This document shows, piece after piece, positions 12,500-24,637 of a stretch of 64,000 bases of DNA. The notes beneath the pieces were generated by a model that was given only the letters and a program-made list of their open reading frames with translations, was not told where the DNA came from and did no database searches. The number at the start of each line of letters is the position of its first letter. The first letter of the stretch is position 1. The stretch is from Raphanus sativus (lineage: Eukaryota > Streptophyta > Magnoliopsida > Brassicales > Brassicaceae), in contig NC_079515.1 of NCBI RefSeq assembly GCF_000801105.2, forward strand, positions 20,979,407 to 21,043,406, read 5' to 3'. The position numbers were made by a program, and so were the translations under genes.

Positions 12500-12798
12500 T
12501 ATTTTTTTTTTTGTGGTTTATGACCTTTTGATTTAGAAATTTAGTAACATTTTCAAAAGTCTAAACAAAAATGAATGTGTCAATAAAAATATGTCATTAC
12601 TTTAATATTGTAAAAATATTAGTGATATTGAAAAAAACGAAATTTGAAAATGGAACCTATTAAAAATGGCAAAAAATATTTTTCACATTATATATGAAAA
12701 ATCATACAATTTCACTAAAAATATTTTTCATTTTTATGGTTTTTACAAAACTAAAACAATAAACAAAACCCGTTGCAACGCAACGGGCTCATATCTAG
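12500..12798 (+). repeat. Right arm of the long inverted repeat (Helitron 3' end)
   Basis: This is the counterpart of the arm at 11443-11745. Shared blocks include TTTTTGCCATTTTTAATAGG, read on the minus strand here. Confidence 0.75.
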
Positions 12799-12846
12799 TT
12801 ATTTTATAAAGAAAACATAATTGTATGCATATTAAAAAAAATACAA

Positions 12847-12848
<2 letters not shown>

Positions 12849-12877
<29 letters not shown>
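12849..12877. repeat. (AT)n microsatellite
   Basis: An uninterrupted AT dinucleotide run of about 14 units, expected to vary in length between accessions. Confidence 0.9.
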
Positions 12878-12883
<6 letters not shown>

Positions 12884-12966
12884 CAATACTATATATTTAA
12901 TTTTATTATATAAATTCACTCTACGTAAAGCGCAGATCTTATCTTTATACATGATAAGCTAAAAAC

Positions 12967-13643
12967 TAGGACTGGGCAAAAAATCCGAACCCGAAAAACC
13001 GAACCGAATCCGATCCGAAAAAGTAGCACCGAACCCGAACCGAAATTGATTAAATATCCGAACGGGTTCAAAATTTCGGTATTTAAAGAACCGAAACCGA
13101 ACACGATCCGAACCAAAATATTTTGGGTACCCGAATGTATCCGAAATAATTTTATATACTTAAATATATACATTATTTTTATATATAATGTATATTAAAA
13201 ATATTAAAAATATATAAGATACCTTTAAGTTTTCCAAAATACTCAGAAAATATATGCAAATAGTCAAAAGTAAATGTTTAAAATAGCTAAAGTATACTGA
13301 AAACACCAAAATAGTTAAATATTTATTGATTCTTTATCCAAATATTAAAAAAAACAATTTATATGTTAAATTAAGATATTTTGACATATATGTTATGAAA
13401 ATTTATATGTAATATATTATCTTTCTTATATATTTTGAAAATTTAAAATATATAATGAATTTTGAAAATTTAAAAACATTTTAAATGGGTTATCCGAACC
13501 CGAACCGAACCCGAAAAGATCTGAACCGAACCCGAACCGAAATTTAGAAATATCAGAATGGGACTGAAATCTTTGACCCCGAAAACCCGAAACCCGAATG
13601 GACTTAACCGAAACCCGAATGGGTACCCGAACGCCCAGCCCTA
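12967..13643. mobile_element. Non-autonomous hAT-type element, 677 bp
   Basis: The ends are TAGGACTGGGC on the left and its near inverse GCCCAGCCCTA on the right, the hAT terminal pattern. A perfect 8-bp target duplication CTAAAAAC flanks it (12959-12966 and 13644-13651). Both subterminal regions carry many copies of CCGAACCCGAACCGAA-like repeats, on the same strand at both sides; the middle is AT-rich. No transposase frame is present, so it depends on a transposase supplied elsewhere. Confidence 0.85.
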
Positions 13644-13651
13644 CTAAAAAC

Positions 13652-14794
13652 GATGGAAAAACAGTTGATCGATTGTTTTAATTTCATTATATACACCAAT
13701 TCTCTTTGTTGTATTACATTGATTTTGTTCCAACTTAGATCTATAGGTATTGTTTGATATGAAATCCAATGTATTGATACATTTGGTATCAAAATATATC
13801 ATAACAAACTCTTTCATATAATTAAATTATACCATAACACCATTTCAAAATTTTAAATAAATAGCAATAAATATTTTAGTGATAAAATTGTATTATAATT
13901 TTTTTATAATACAAGATGTCAATTTATTATTATAAATATATTCAAAATAAGCTAAGCTAAGTATTTATAATAAGAAATAAAGTATTTTTTTTTAGTTATT
14001 TTCATATTTTGTAGTAGTTAGCTTATTATTTAAATTTACTTTGTCTTATAATAAAATAAATACTATATAAAATAATTTAGTTAATCTAATTTATACTCTG
14101 CCATTCAGTAAATTATAAAAAAAATTCAGTTCAATAATTTTTTTACAGCGTAATTATTATTTTCCTGATTAAACGAAGTTTACCAGTAAGAAACGAACCA
14201 CAAAGAAAGTTGAAAATAGCGGGCCAATGATACTTACTAACGACTTCATATAACGGGCTTTTTTATACTAAGCCCAGAAACTGTTGTTTGCGAAAGATAC
14301 CGTATATGCTTTTTAGTGCTTTTCATTACAATGGACTTTCTTGTAAGAAAAAATGGGCAAATTTAGTTTTTTTTTTCCGTGTCCGAAATACTAGCACGTA
14401 ATATAAAGGCAGAGACGAGGGCCTTTTCGGGGATATATAATGTCTTGCTTAATTTAGCATATAGTTATGATGATGCTGTCATTTTTAATTAAAGTAAAAA
14501 AAAAAATCTCCGGACAAATCCCAGGAGAAGGAGAGGGAAGCACGAAAGAAAGAAAATCAAACGAGCGACGAACATACAAATAAAAAAGTTTCGACATTAC
14601 AAAATCATAAACGAGTTTCGCTTTTGATATCACTTTTTTTTCTCTGGGAATCGAATCAAATCTCGTAAATTATCGCAAGTATATTAGCATTCTCGGTGTT
14701 TCGAGGCTTTCGTTACGAGAAGTTCCAATGTTGATTTGATATTTGATCTCTAAATTAGATCCAGAGATAGCAAGAACATTGCGTATCTAACAAA
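13652..14794 (+). other. Upstream region and 5' UTR of myosin XI-B
   Basis: AT-rich DNA runs to about 14.4 kb. A possible TATA-type stretch (AATATAAAGG near 14401) precedes a region that looks like a 5' UTR, ending at the start codon 14795. No other gene is visible. Confidence 0.45.
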
Positions 14795-17700
14795 ATGGTA
14801 ATGCCTTTTTTATGTTTTGATTGCATTTTTTTTTTTGTATTTGTTGGTTTATTATGTTTTGGTGCAACTTTCTCTTGTTTTGTCGTTTGATTGAATCCGA
14901 GTTTTGAATTTGATGCAACGATGAACATTGTGTTTAGCGATTGTGATTTTTTTTCTCATAATGTTTGAAATGTTCTTTTGAGCCATGCTCATCGTTACGT
15001 TTCACAACAAAGTCAATGTATGTAACAGTAACACGATAGGGATTTTGACTTTCAATTCAGACATTTTTTAATCAAGAGTTTGGTGCTTAGTTCTTAACTT
15101 GTGTCTGATTCTGCATGAGCTACTTGTGGTGGTTATGCAATTTTCTGTATGACTTTTTGGACGATAATTTGAAAGTTAGTTGATTTTATTTAGGCACAAC
15201 TTCAATTAATATTCTTAATTTCTATGTGTATGGCTGGGAAAAAAAAACAGAAAGCCTCTTTGGTACATTTATGGAGTTATTAATTTTGCATAGCTGATTT
15301 GGGAAAGGTGTGGATTTTGTTGGTAGTCATTATGGAGATGCAATCCTCTTAATACGTCTTTGAAGCTTTGATTTTGTTGCAATACTAATTGAGATACTTA
15401 TATGCAGAGTGTGTCAATATTCAAAGTTTGTCAGTGTTGTTAACTTTGTAGTTTTAAGATCATGTTTACAGCGAAGGTTCTCCTTGGGATAAAAACAACT
15501 TGTTTGATTACTTTTCTTTTATGGATTTTGACTCTTTTTTTTTTGCAGGTTGCTACCTTCAGTCCTGCAGTTGGGTCCCGTGTGTGGGTGGAGGACGCGG
15601 ATGAAGCATGGCTAGATGGTGAAGTCGTAGAGATTAGTGGTGAACAGATCAAAGTTCTCTGCACTTCAGGGAAACAAGTATGTGCTTTTCATATGTTCTC
15701 TGCATTGCATTGCGTGTGTTTATGTTTGGCTTTGGAAGCATGAGAAGCTTTAATGAAACTTTTCTTGTTTATTTGTTGGAAAACACAGGTCACAGTTAAT
15801 GCTTCAAATATATACCCGAAAGATGTGGAAGCTCCAGCATCTGGGGTGGAGGATATGACAAGGCTGGCTTATTTACATGAGCCTGGAGTCCTTCAGAATT
15901 TGCAATCAAGATATGATATAAATGAGATTTATGTGAGTATATATTCACAAGTTATTTATTGTTTTTTTTTTCTGTTAGACTGAATCCTGTTTGCTATCAG
16001 ACATACACAGGAAGCATATTGATTGCTGTTAACCCGTTCAGAAGACTTCCACATCTATATAGTAGCCATATGATGACTCAATATAAAGGTGCCTCCCTTG
16101 GTGAGCTGAGTCCACATCCTTTTGCTGTTGCAGATGCTGCTTATAGGTAATTTTAGCACTTACCCAATGTTTTGCTTTTTATTGTTATTTTTTTTAATGT
16201 GAATGGGATGTTTGCTTTGGTTTGTTCTATTGCAGACAGATGGTTAACGAAGGAGTAAGCCAATCTATCTTGGTTAGTGGTGAAAGTGGGGCTGGTAAAA
16301 CTGAAAGCACAAAGTCGCTTATGCAATATCTTGCTTACATGGGAGGGAGAGCTGGTGCTTCTGAGGGAAGGAGTGTTGAGCAGAAAGTTTTGGAGGTGAA
16401 AAGATACTTAAGATGTTTGTTTTTTCCCCGTATAATCAAAGCTTATTCTGCAAACTATTGTGGATAATTACACCAAAACTTCATAAAAGTTATATTCTAG
16501 TAGGCTAGCTTGAAACATGTTCAGTTCCTTTTGTATTTATTGTATCTATCTATATTTTTTTTTATGTTTTATGCTTTGATCTGTTTCATATTTTGCTTAT
16601 TATATTTTTTGTTTAATGCAGTCGAATCCTGTTTTAGAGGCATTTGGAAATGCAAAGACTGTTAAGAACAATAACTCCAGGTAATAGAGGCTTCCTTATA
16701 CTCAATCATGTTCTAAGTGTTCTTTCTGTGTGAAAGGTTTTTAAATTCTTTATCTGTGTATCTTTACAGTCGATTTGGTAAGTTCGTGGAGATTCAGTTT
16801 GACCAATCAGGGAGGATATCTGGAGCTGCTATAAGAACTTATTTGCTGGAAAGGTCCCGTGTTTGCCAGTTGTCTGACCCCGAAAGAAACTATCATTGTT
16901 TCTACATGCTTTGTGCTGCACCTGAAGAAGTAAGTTTCATTTCATCATTGAAGTAAACTGCCTGTTCATCATGACGTATTACTACTAATGTACACCTTAT
17001 TTCTTTAATCTACTGTCAGGATGTTAAGAAGTTCAAGCTTGGTGAGCCGAAGACATACCACTATCTCAATCAATCCAAGTGTCTTGCATTGGAGAGTATA
17101 AACGACGCTGAGGAATATCATGCAACAAGAAAGGCTATGGATGTCGTTGGGATCAATTCTGAAGAGCAGGTAACTAACTCATCATTTAAATTTAGCTTAA
17201 ACTTGCAAGATTGTCTTTAGTCACTAACGTCTTAATCCTTTTCTGGTAATGTCTTCAGGATGCAATTTTCCGCGTTGTAGCTTCTATTTTGCATCTGGGG
17301 AATATTGAATTTGGTAAAGGAAAAGAGATTGATTCATCAGTCCCTAAAGATGAAAAGTCTTGGTTTCATCTGAAAACTGCCGCTGAGCTTCTCATGTAAA
17401 TGGCTTGACTCATAAATTGAATTGGGCTGCTTTTGTGCATGTGACTCAAGTGCATATAAACTTCTGTTTTTTTTGCAGGTGTGATGCAAAGTCACTTGAG
17501 GATTCTCTATGCAAACGTATCATGGCAACCCGTGATGAGACCATCACAAAAGATCTCGATCCAGAAGCTGCTACTCTCAGCAGAGATGCTTTGGCTAAAG
17601 TCATGTACTCAAGACTGTTTGACTGGTCAGTTTCTCTCTCTTCTTATTTGACCAACATAACTTCTTTGTACTAATTGTTTTTTCTCTGTCTATGCAGGCT

Positions 17701-20700
17701 CGTTGAGAAGATTAACAGTTCAATTGGCCAAGATCCTGAATCGAAGTACTTGATCGGTGTTCTTGATATTTATGGATTCGAGAGTTTCAAGACAAACAGG
17801 TGCTTTACCGGTATGCCTGTTGTTTTCAGTTTGAATTAGATAGGTTCTATACAAATAACAAGTCTACCATTAATAGTTTGAGTTAACATACGGAATTTTC
17901 AACTTGCTTTTTACATAGTGTTTTTTTTGTATTGGTCTGCTCAATATCATATCTCACCAAGGCAGTGCTGCTTCTAACGTAGACGGTAGAAAATATATTA
18001 TGTTTCCTATTGTTGTTTAAGCTTTGTGTGGTTACTAGTATTTCACTGTCATTGTTCATTGGCCCAATGCTTACTGTTTCTAGCATTTTTTTTTTGCAGT
18101 TTTGAGCAATTTTGCATCAATTTGACTAATGAGAAACTTCAACAGCACTTTAATCAGGTTTTGATCTGACAGCTCTTTCAATTTAGACCTTGTATCTCTG
18201 CCATAGTTCTAACTTGCGCGTAACACCGCCACTATGCAGCATGTGTTTAAAATGGAGCAAGAGGAGTATAAGAAGGAAGCGATCGACTGGAGCTATATTG
18301 AGTTTGTGGACAATCAAGATATCTTGGACCTAATAGAAAAGGTTTAGTGTCATCCTTCAAATTGTAGTACCTTTCTTGGTTGTGTCATTTCATTAGTTGC
18401 TAACTGGTGGTGTTTGTTTGTTTATTTAAACCTTCAGAAACCTGGAGGTATTATAGCTCTTCTAGATGAAGCTTGGTGAGTTTGAAACCCAATCTTAGAT
18501 GTTTACTCCCTTCTTTTATAAAAACAAATGTAGCTGAAGTGATGCCTTTGGTTTGCAGCATGTTTCCTAGATCAACACACGAGACATTTGCACAGAAGCT
18601 ATACCAGACATACAAAAACCACAAACGCTTTACCAAGCCGAAACTGGCTCGCAGTGACTTCACAATCTGTCACTATGCTGGTGATGTGAGCCTCTTTTGC
18701 TTATCCGCTGCGTTCATTTGTTCACATGATTGTGAAAGTCAGTAAATGATCTGTAAATATCATTGTTGCAGGTCACTTATCAGACAGAACTTTTCCTAGA
18801 CAAGAACAAGGATTACGTTATTGCTGAGCATCAAGCGCTGTTAAATGCTTCTACATGTTCCTTCGTTGCAAATCTGTTCCCACCAGCAACTGACGATTCC
18901 AAACAATCAAAATTCTCCTCTATCGGTACTCGTTTCAAGGTATGTCTGATTTATTTTTTGTTTTGTCTCCACTTGTGTCAGCTTTAACATGTACTAAACC
19001 CCATTGCTTCTTTGCAGCAACAACTGGTATCACTGCTTGAGATTCTCAATACAACGGAGCCACATTATATCAGATGTATAAAGCCTAATAATCTATTGAA
19101 GCCTGGAATCTTTGAGAACAAAAATGTTCTCCAGCAATTACGTTGTGGGGTGCGTATGACATCAAATAATCAAAAGCTTCTCGTTACAAGTTTTAGTTCA
19201 ATAAGAATGATGATTTTTTCTTTTTTGTGACCTCAGGGAGTCATGGAAGCTATTCGGATTAGTTGTGCTGGCTATCCTACTAGGAAGCACTTTGGCGAGT
19301 TCTTGAATAGATTTAGTATCATTTCTCCACAAGTGTTGGACAAGAAGTAAGATGTCTCTTCCTCTCTCCGGATATGTCTTCATTCGAAGTTAATGAATTA
19401 TCTTACTGACTTCTTTTTATATTAGTTCTGATGAACCAGCTGGTTGCAAGAAACTTCTTGATAAGGCAGGAATTGAAGGATATCAAGTAATGTCTTTGAT
19501 CATCAAAATATCATCTTCAGTCTTAGGCTGCTTCTGTGATGTGTTACCTGAGATTTGAAGTGTTTACTTTTGTAGATTGGTAAGACAAAGGTTTTCCTTA
19601 GGGCCGGACAAATGGCAGATTTGGATACTAAAAGAACTGAAATCCTGGGAAGATCAGCTAGTATTATCCAGAGAAAAGTACGATCATATCTTGCCAAAAA
19701 AGCTTTTATGCAGCTACGTAGTTCTGCTACTCAGATCCAGGCTGTTTGCAGAGGTACTTGTCTTTGTTTTTTTTTTTTTTCTTTAATTTACTTTTGAAAC
19801 TAACTTGCAAACAAATGCGTCACTATCTTTTTCAGGCTATATTGGTAGAGGTGTATATGAAAGCATGCGCAGGGAAGCTGCTGCTTTGAAAATCCAGAGA
19901 GACTTGCGCAAGTTTCTCGCTAGGAAAGCTTACACTGATATGTTCTCTGCAGCTGTTTCAATTCAAGCGGCTATGCGTGGTATGGTTTCGCGTAAGGAAC
20001 TGTCTTTCAGAAGGCAGACTAAAGCTGCAACAATAATCCAGGTATGATTTGTTTCATGGAACAATACTACACACTAGACTGGATACTAACCCTTGAATTA
20101 CAAGGAGAATAATGATTGTTTTCTGTGTGGCACTGCTAATCGTGACAACGCCAATTTGACCATTACAGAACCGGTGCCGTGTGTTCTTGGCTCGGCTGCA
20201 TTACAGAAAACTGAGGAAAGCAGCCATCACAACACAGTGTGCGTGGAGAGGAAAGGTTGCGCGTAAAGAACTCAAAACTCTTAAGATGGTGAGTTGTGGT
20301 TTCTTTCTTTGTTTGGATTTGATTTGCCCAAAAAAATCAATGTGATTTAGATATATAAATATTCATGCTACACACAGGCTGCTAAAGAAACAGGAGCCCT
20401 CCAAGAAGCTAAAAACAAGCTAGAGAAGCAAGTCGAGGAACTCACATGGAGATTGCAGTTAGAGAAACGAATGAGGGTGAGCGTTTTCTACTTTTTTTTC
20501 CACTCATCAAATCTCTGATTTTTCTTGCAGTTTCTAAGAGTGCACTCTCTCTTTGTATTTATTCAACGCTGCAGACTGACCTGGAAGAGGCCAAGAAACA
20601 AGAAAATGCAAAGTATGAGGCTTCTCTAGAGGAAATACAAAACAAGTTCAAAGAAACCGAGGCACTGCTTATTAAAGAGCGTGAAACTGCCAAGGAAGTT

Positions 20701-23700
20701 TCCGAGGTGCTCCCTATTATCAAGGAGGTTCCTGTAGTTGACCAGGAATTAATGGAGAAACTCACAAACGAAAATGAAACGCTGAAGGTAACACTATCTA
20801 TGAACTATCCACCGAATAAAAATATTCTAGCAAAAAATGTTGATCTCCTATATATTTAATGATTTGTCTTATGTAGGGGATGGTGAGTTCGCTGGAAACA
20901 AAGATAGATGAAACAGCAAAAGAACTTCAGGAGACGAGCAGAATTAGCCAGGATAGACTAAAGCAAGCTTTGAAGGCAGAATCTAAAGTAGAGAAGTTGA
21001 AGACCGCAATGCAAAGGTACCGTTTGCAAGAATCTAACAATTAGCACTAGCAGTAATATATATACCTAATTGATTTTTTTTCATTTGCAGGCTTGAAGAG
21101 AAGATTTCAGAAATGGAAGCTGAGAAACAAATTATGCGTCAGACAATCTTAAACACTCCTGTGCAAACTGTATCAGGGCATCCTCCAACTGTAAATGTTA
21201 AAGTATAATGTTTCTCCGATAACTCTAAAATATGCTTCTTGTTTGCTACCTTCTACTTGTGCTTAATATGAAAACTTTTTGCAGAATCTGGAAAATGGCC
21301 AGCGTACAAATGTGGAAACCCAGTTAAATGTAGGGCTACATTGAAGATACCTCATTTCTTTTTTCTTTAAACATATTATTCTGGTTCATTCATCTGAGAA
21401 TCTACTTTTCCAGGAAGCTGAAGTCGCTGGAAATACTGGGAAATCTACTGCAGAACGTCTACTTGTACTGGCTAATACTTTATACTATATATATGCACAG
21501 CTTTAGTGAGCAACTCTGATAACCTGATATTTTGCTGCTGCTGCTTCTGCAGGAGAATGTTGATACTCTCGTTGACTGTGTCAAGGGAAAAGTCGAATTC
21601 AGTAATGGCAAACCTGTTGCTGCATTTACAATATACAAGTGTCTTCTTCATTGGAAATGCTTTGAATCTGAGAAGACTAATGCGTTTGATCGTCTTATTG
21701 AGATGATTGGTTCCGCTATTGAGGTAAGTTGAGATACATTTCCTGGCAGTATGAAGATATTGCTTGAGTCATCTGCTTGAGTCAGATTCCAACTAACCAT
21801 TGCATTCTAACTTGACCAAAAAATGGAATGGATTTTATTTTATTTTCAGATTGAAGATGACAATGCTCATTTGGCGTATTGGTTGACAAACACATCCGCA
21901 CTACTATTTTTACTACAGAAGAGTCTTAAAACTGGTGGCGCAGGAGCAACGGCAAGCAAAAAGCCACCCATCACAACTTCCTTGTTTGGAAGAATGGCCT
22001 TGGTATTATAATTTGTTTGTAAGTATATGACTTTATGGTTCAGCGTCAAGATTAATAACTATCCTTTTTTAAACCAGAGCTTCCGCTCGTCACCGAACCT
22101 TGCTGCCGCGGCTGACGCTGCCGCTCTTGCAGTGATCCGCCCAGTGGAGGCAAAGTACCCGGCTCTACTTTTCAAGCAACAGCTTGCAGCTTATGTTGAG
22201 AAAATATTTGGGATGATTAGGGATAACTTGAAGAAAGAGCTCTCAGCTTTGATTTCTCTGTGCATTCAGGTTTCATTTTCTCTATATATACGTGTGTCCT
22301 AATGTTGTGACCACTTTGCACTTCAATACTTAACAAGTTTTGTTCTGTTAACCAATCAAACTTCAGGCACCGAGAGTTTCAAAAGGAGGGATGCAAAGAT
22401 CTGGAAGGACACCTGGAAAAGACTCCCCAGCTATTCACTGGCAGAGCATTATTGATGGTCTCAATTCGGTTCTTGCTATTTTGAAAGAAAATAATGTAAG
22501 GAAAATAGTATAAGCTTCGGTGACATCGATCTTTTTTTTTTCAAATTCTCATGTGTTTTTTTGATGGTTTACAGGTTCCTTTGGTACTCATCCAGAAGAT
22601 ACACACTCAAACTTTCTCGTTCATCAATGTGCAACTGTTTAACAGGTAACAACACTTCAAAATCACATATAAATGATCTCTACGCATTTTATTTTGATAC
22701 TCATCAGTACAAGTAAACCAAGTGGGCTGTTTTTATTGGAAGCTAGTTATCTTACTTGTTTTTTTTTACTTAACATCTTATACAGCCTTCTCCTGCGTAA
22801 AGAATGCTGTACATTCAGCAACGGAGAATTTGTAAAAGCTGGGCTTGCAGAGCTAGAGTTGTGGTGCGGCCAAGTCAATGAAGTAAAAATTTTACCTTTG
22901 CGGTTTTATTACGAAACAAATATTTCTTTCAGTTCATTTTATCGTTTAGTTTCCTTCTTTGAATTTGCAGTATGCTGGGCCATCTTGGGATGAACTAAAA
23001 CACATCAGACAAGCTGTTGGTTTCCTGGTATGTTTTTTTCAATCTATATGAGTGAAATAGCTTTTCTTTGTCCCATCTGTTTCTCTTAAAACCATACTAA
23101 TAAGCTATCCCTTCTCCTCGTTACCCTGCAGGTTATCCACCAGAAGTATAGAGTATCATATGATGATATAGTACATGATCTTTGCCCGGTAAAGCTCCGT
23201 CTTAGTATTAGATAAACCCATTTCGAGAATATCGAAGTTGCTCTCTTTATTCATTTTCTTTGTTTTTTTTGTCAGATCCTTAGTGTGCAACAACTTTACC
23301 GGATATGTACATTATACTGGGATGACTGCTATAACACCCGGAGTGTGTCTCAAGAGGTACCTAACTGAAAAAAAAAACAATATCATGAAAACCCTTTATA
23401 GATCCTGAGCAGAGTATTGACACTTTCTCTAACAGGTGATATCGAGCATGCGTGCACTCATGACAGAGGAATCAAACGATGCAGACAGCAATTCCTTCTT
23501 GTTGGATGATAATTCCAGGTGAACTCTCTATTCAAGCAAGTGGACTCAATCATTTCTTAAAGAGCTATAAGCGCCTCTAACTGGTTTCTCGTTTTGTCTT
23601 TTTCTGCAGCATTCCCTTCTCAGTGGACGAAATATCAAGTTCCATGCAGGAAAAAGACTTTGCGAGTGTGAAACCTGCAAAAGAGCTTCTTGACAATCCA

Positions 23701-23721
23701 GACTTTGTTTTCTTGCACTGA
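14795..23721 (+). CDS. XI-B: Class XI myosin heavy chain, 1499 aa, 39 exons
   Basis: Exon 1 codes only the initiator Met (14795-14797); the frame resumes at 15549 after a 751-bp intron. Later exons, all GT-AG, run to 23610-23721 and total 4500 nt. The end of exon 26 is ambiguous (21190 or 21202; both keep frame, and 21202 gives 1499 aa). Domains in order: N-terminal SH3-like ([18 protein letters not shown]), motor with P-loop GESGAGKT (residues 156-163), switch I NNNSSRFG, switch [10 protein letters not shown] (about 435), actin-binding region and [13 protein letters not shown] converter approach. Six IQ motifs (about 739-872) bind calmodulin-like light chains. A coiled coil (about 873-1050) dimerises it, and the globular DIL tail ([17 protein letters not shown] to the end) binds cargo. 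Plant XI myosins move along actin and drive organelle traffic and cytoplasmic streaming. Synteny indicates At1g04160 (XI-B). Confidence 0.95.
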
Positions 23722-24222
23722 GTTTCTTGGAACTGAGAAGCTCTATCAGATTCTAAAAACCTCTTCCTCTGTTGTTTTAGCCTGAGGTGGAAGAGAGGTG
23801 TCTTCTTGCACCAGTTCTTGGACCAGAAGATGGGAACAAAGTGTAGATTTTCCACTTGTTTGGTGGGGTTTGTTTCTTGCAAAAACCTCTGTGATTTTCA
23901 CCAATTCGTTCATTTGTTATTTTTGACCTCACTTCAGAGTTTTTTTTTGCTTTTTATACCTCAATATATTACATGTTTACTTCTTTTTAGATTCACTCAA
24001 GTTTTAATAAGTTGAATGAATGTAGAGTGACTACATAATGTTTTTTTTTTTTGCTGTTGTACAGAAGAATTTATATTTGTAAAATCTCTCTAATTGCTTT
24101 TCAGTAAGGGAGTAGTAGAAATTAGCATTTTCATCAAATATATCTTTGTGGTTTCACATGGTGGATATGATTAATAGAAACTAAAATAGCGTTCCAATTG
24201 GTAATTAATATTTCTGACCAGG
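23722..24222. other. Myosin 3' UTR and intergenic DNA
   Basis: This holds the 3' UTR of the myosin gene followed by T-rich DNA. The short frames are shadows. Confidence 0.5.
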
Positions 24223-24320
24223 GGCTATATAAGAAATATTAATATCTGTCGATTATTAATAAAAAATAATAATTATATAAGAGGAAAAAGAAAAATAGAA
24301 AAGCAACAACCCTAGTAGAA
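24223..24320 (+). promoter_or_regulatory. Core promoter of the eIF2 gamma gene
   Basis: A TATA-type box (GCTATATAAG, 24223-24232) lies about 75 bp before an AACCCTAG telo-box-like motif (about 24309). That combination is common upstream of plant translation-machinery genes. The 5' UTR that follows probably holds an intron (24400-24606; donor CAG|GTTCGT, acceptor GAGCAG). Confidence 0.55.
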
Positions 24321-24637
24321 ACCTTAAGCACCACCACCATCTGTTATCTTCTTCTTCGTCGTCTTCTTCATCCTCTACCTGCGCCGCTTTCTTACTCAGG
24401 TTCGTCTCGATCTCCAATCACATCTTCTCAGGGATAAAATTTAAGTCGCGAGATTCCTTTTCTCCGTAGAAGCTTCACCTAGATTAGTCTTAGATTTGGA
24501 ATCCAATTGGTTTTTGATGTTTATGTTACGGATTGATCTGGTAAAACCCTAATTTCTTCGTTCGCGTGATTGATTTCGCTTCTGATTGAATCTTGTATTG
24601 GAGCAGGAGAGAGTAAACGTTATCAAGGCGTCTGAAA

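Larger units (their letters stand above)
10545..12798 (+). mobile_element. Non-autonomous Helitron-like element (composite or nested)
   Basis: The right end is a textbook Helitron 3' terminus. A hairpin with 8-bp stem CCCGTTGC/GCAACGGG and loop AAC (12769-12787) is followed by CTCATAT and the terminal CTAG (12795-12798), with T as the next base. The proposed left end begins TC at 10545 after an A, just upstream of TATAAAGCTTGGTTCTTC. That subterminal motif recurs at about 10705, 11907 and, inverted, at 12478-12503, so several related elements have probably inserted in or beside each other. There is no Rep/helicase coding sequence. The 3' end is convincing; the exact 5' end is inferred. Confidence 0.65.

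Noticed and set aside
11284..13792. Several short frames in the 11-14 kb region
   Set aside because: They lie inside Helitron- and hAT-type sequence; low-complexity translations only.
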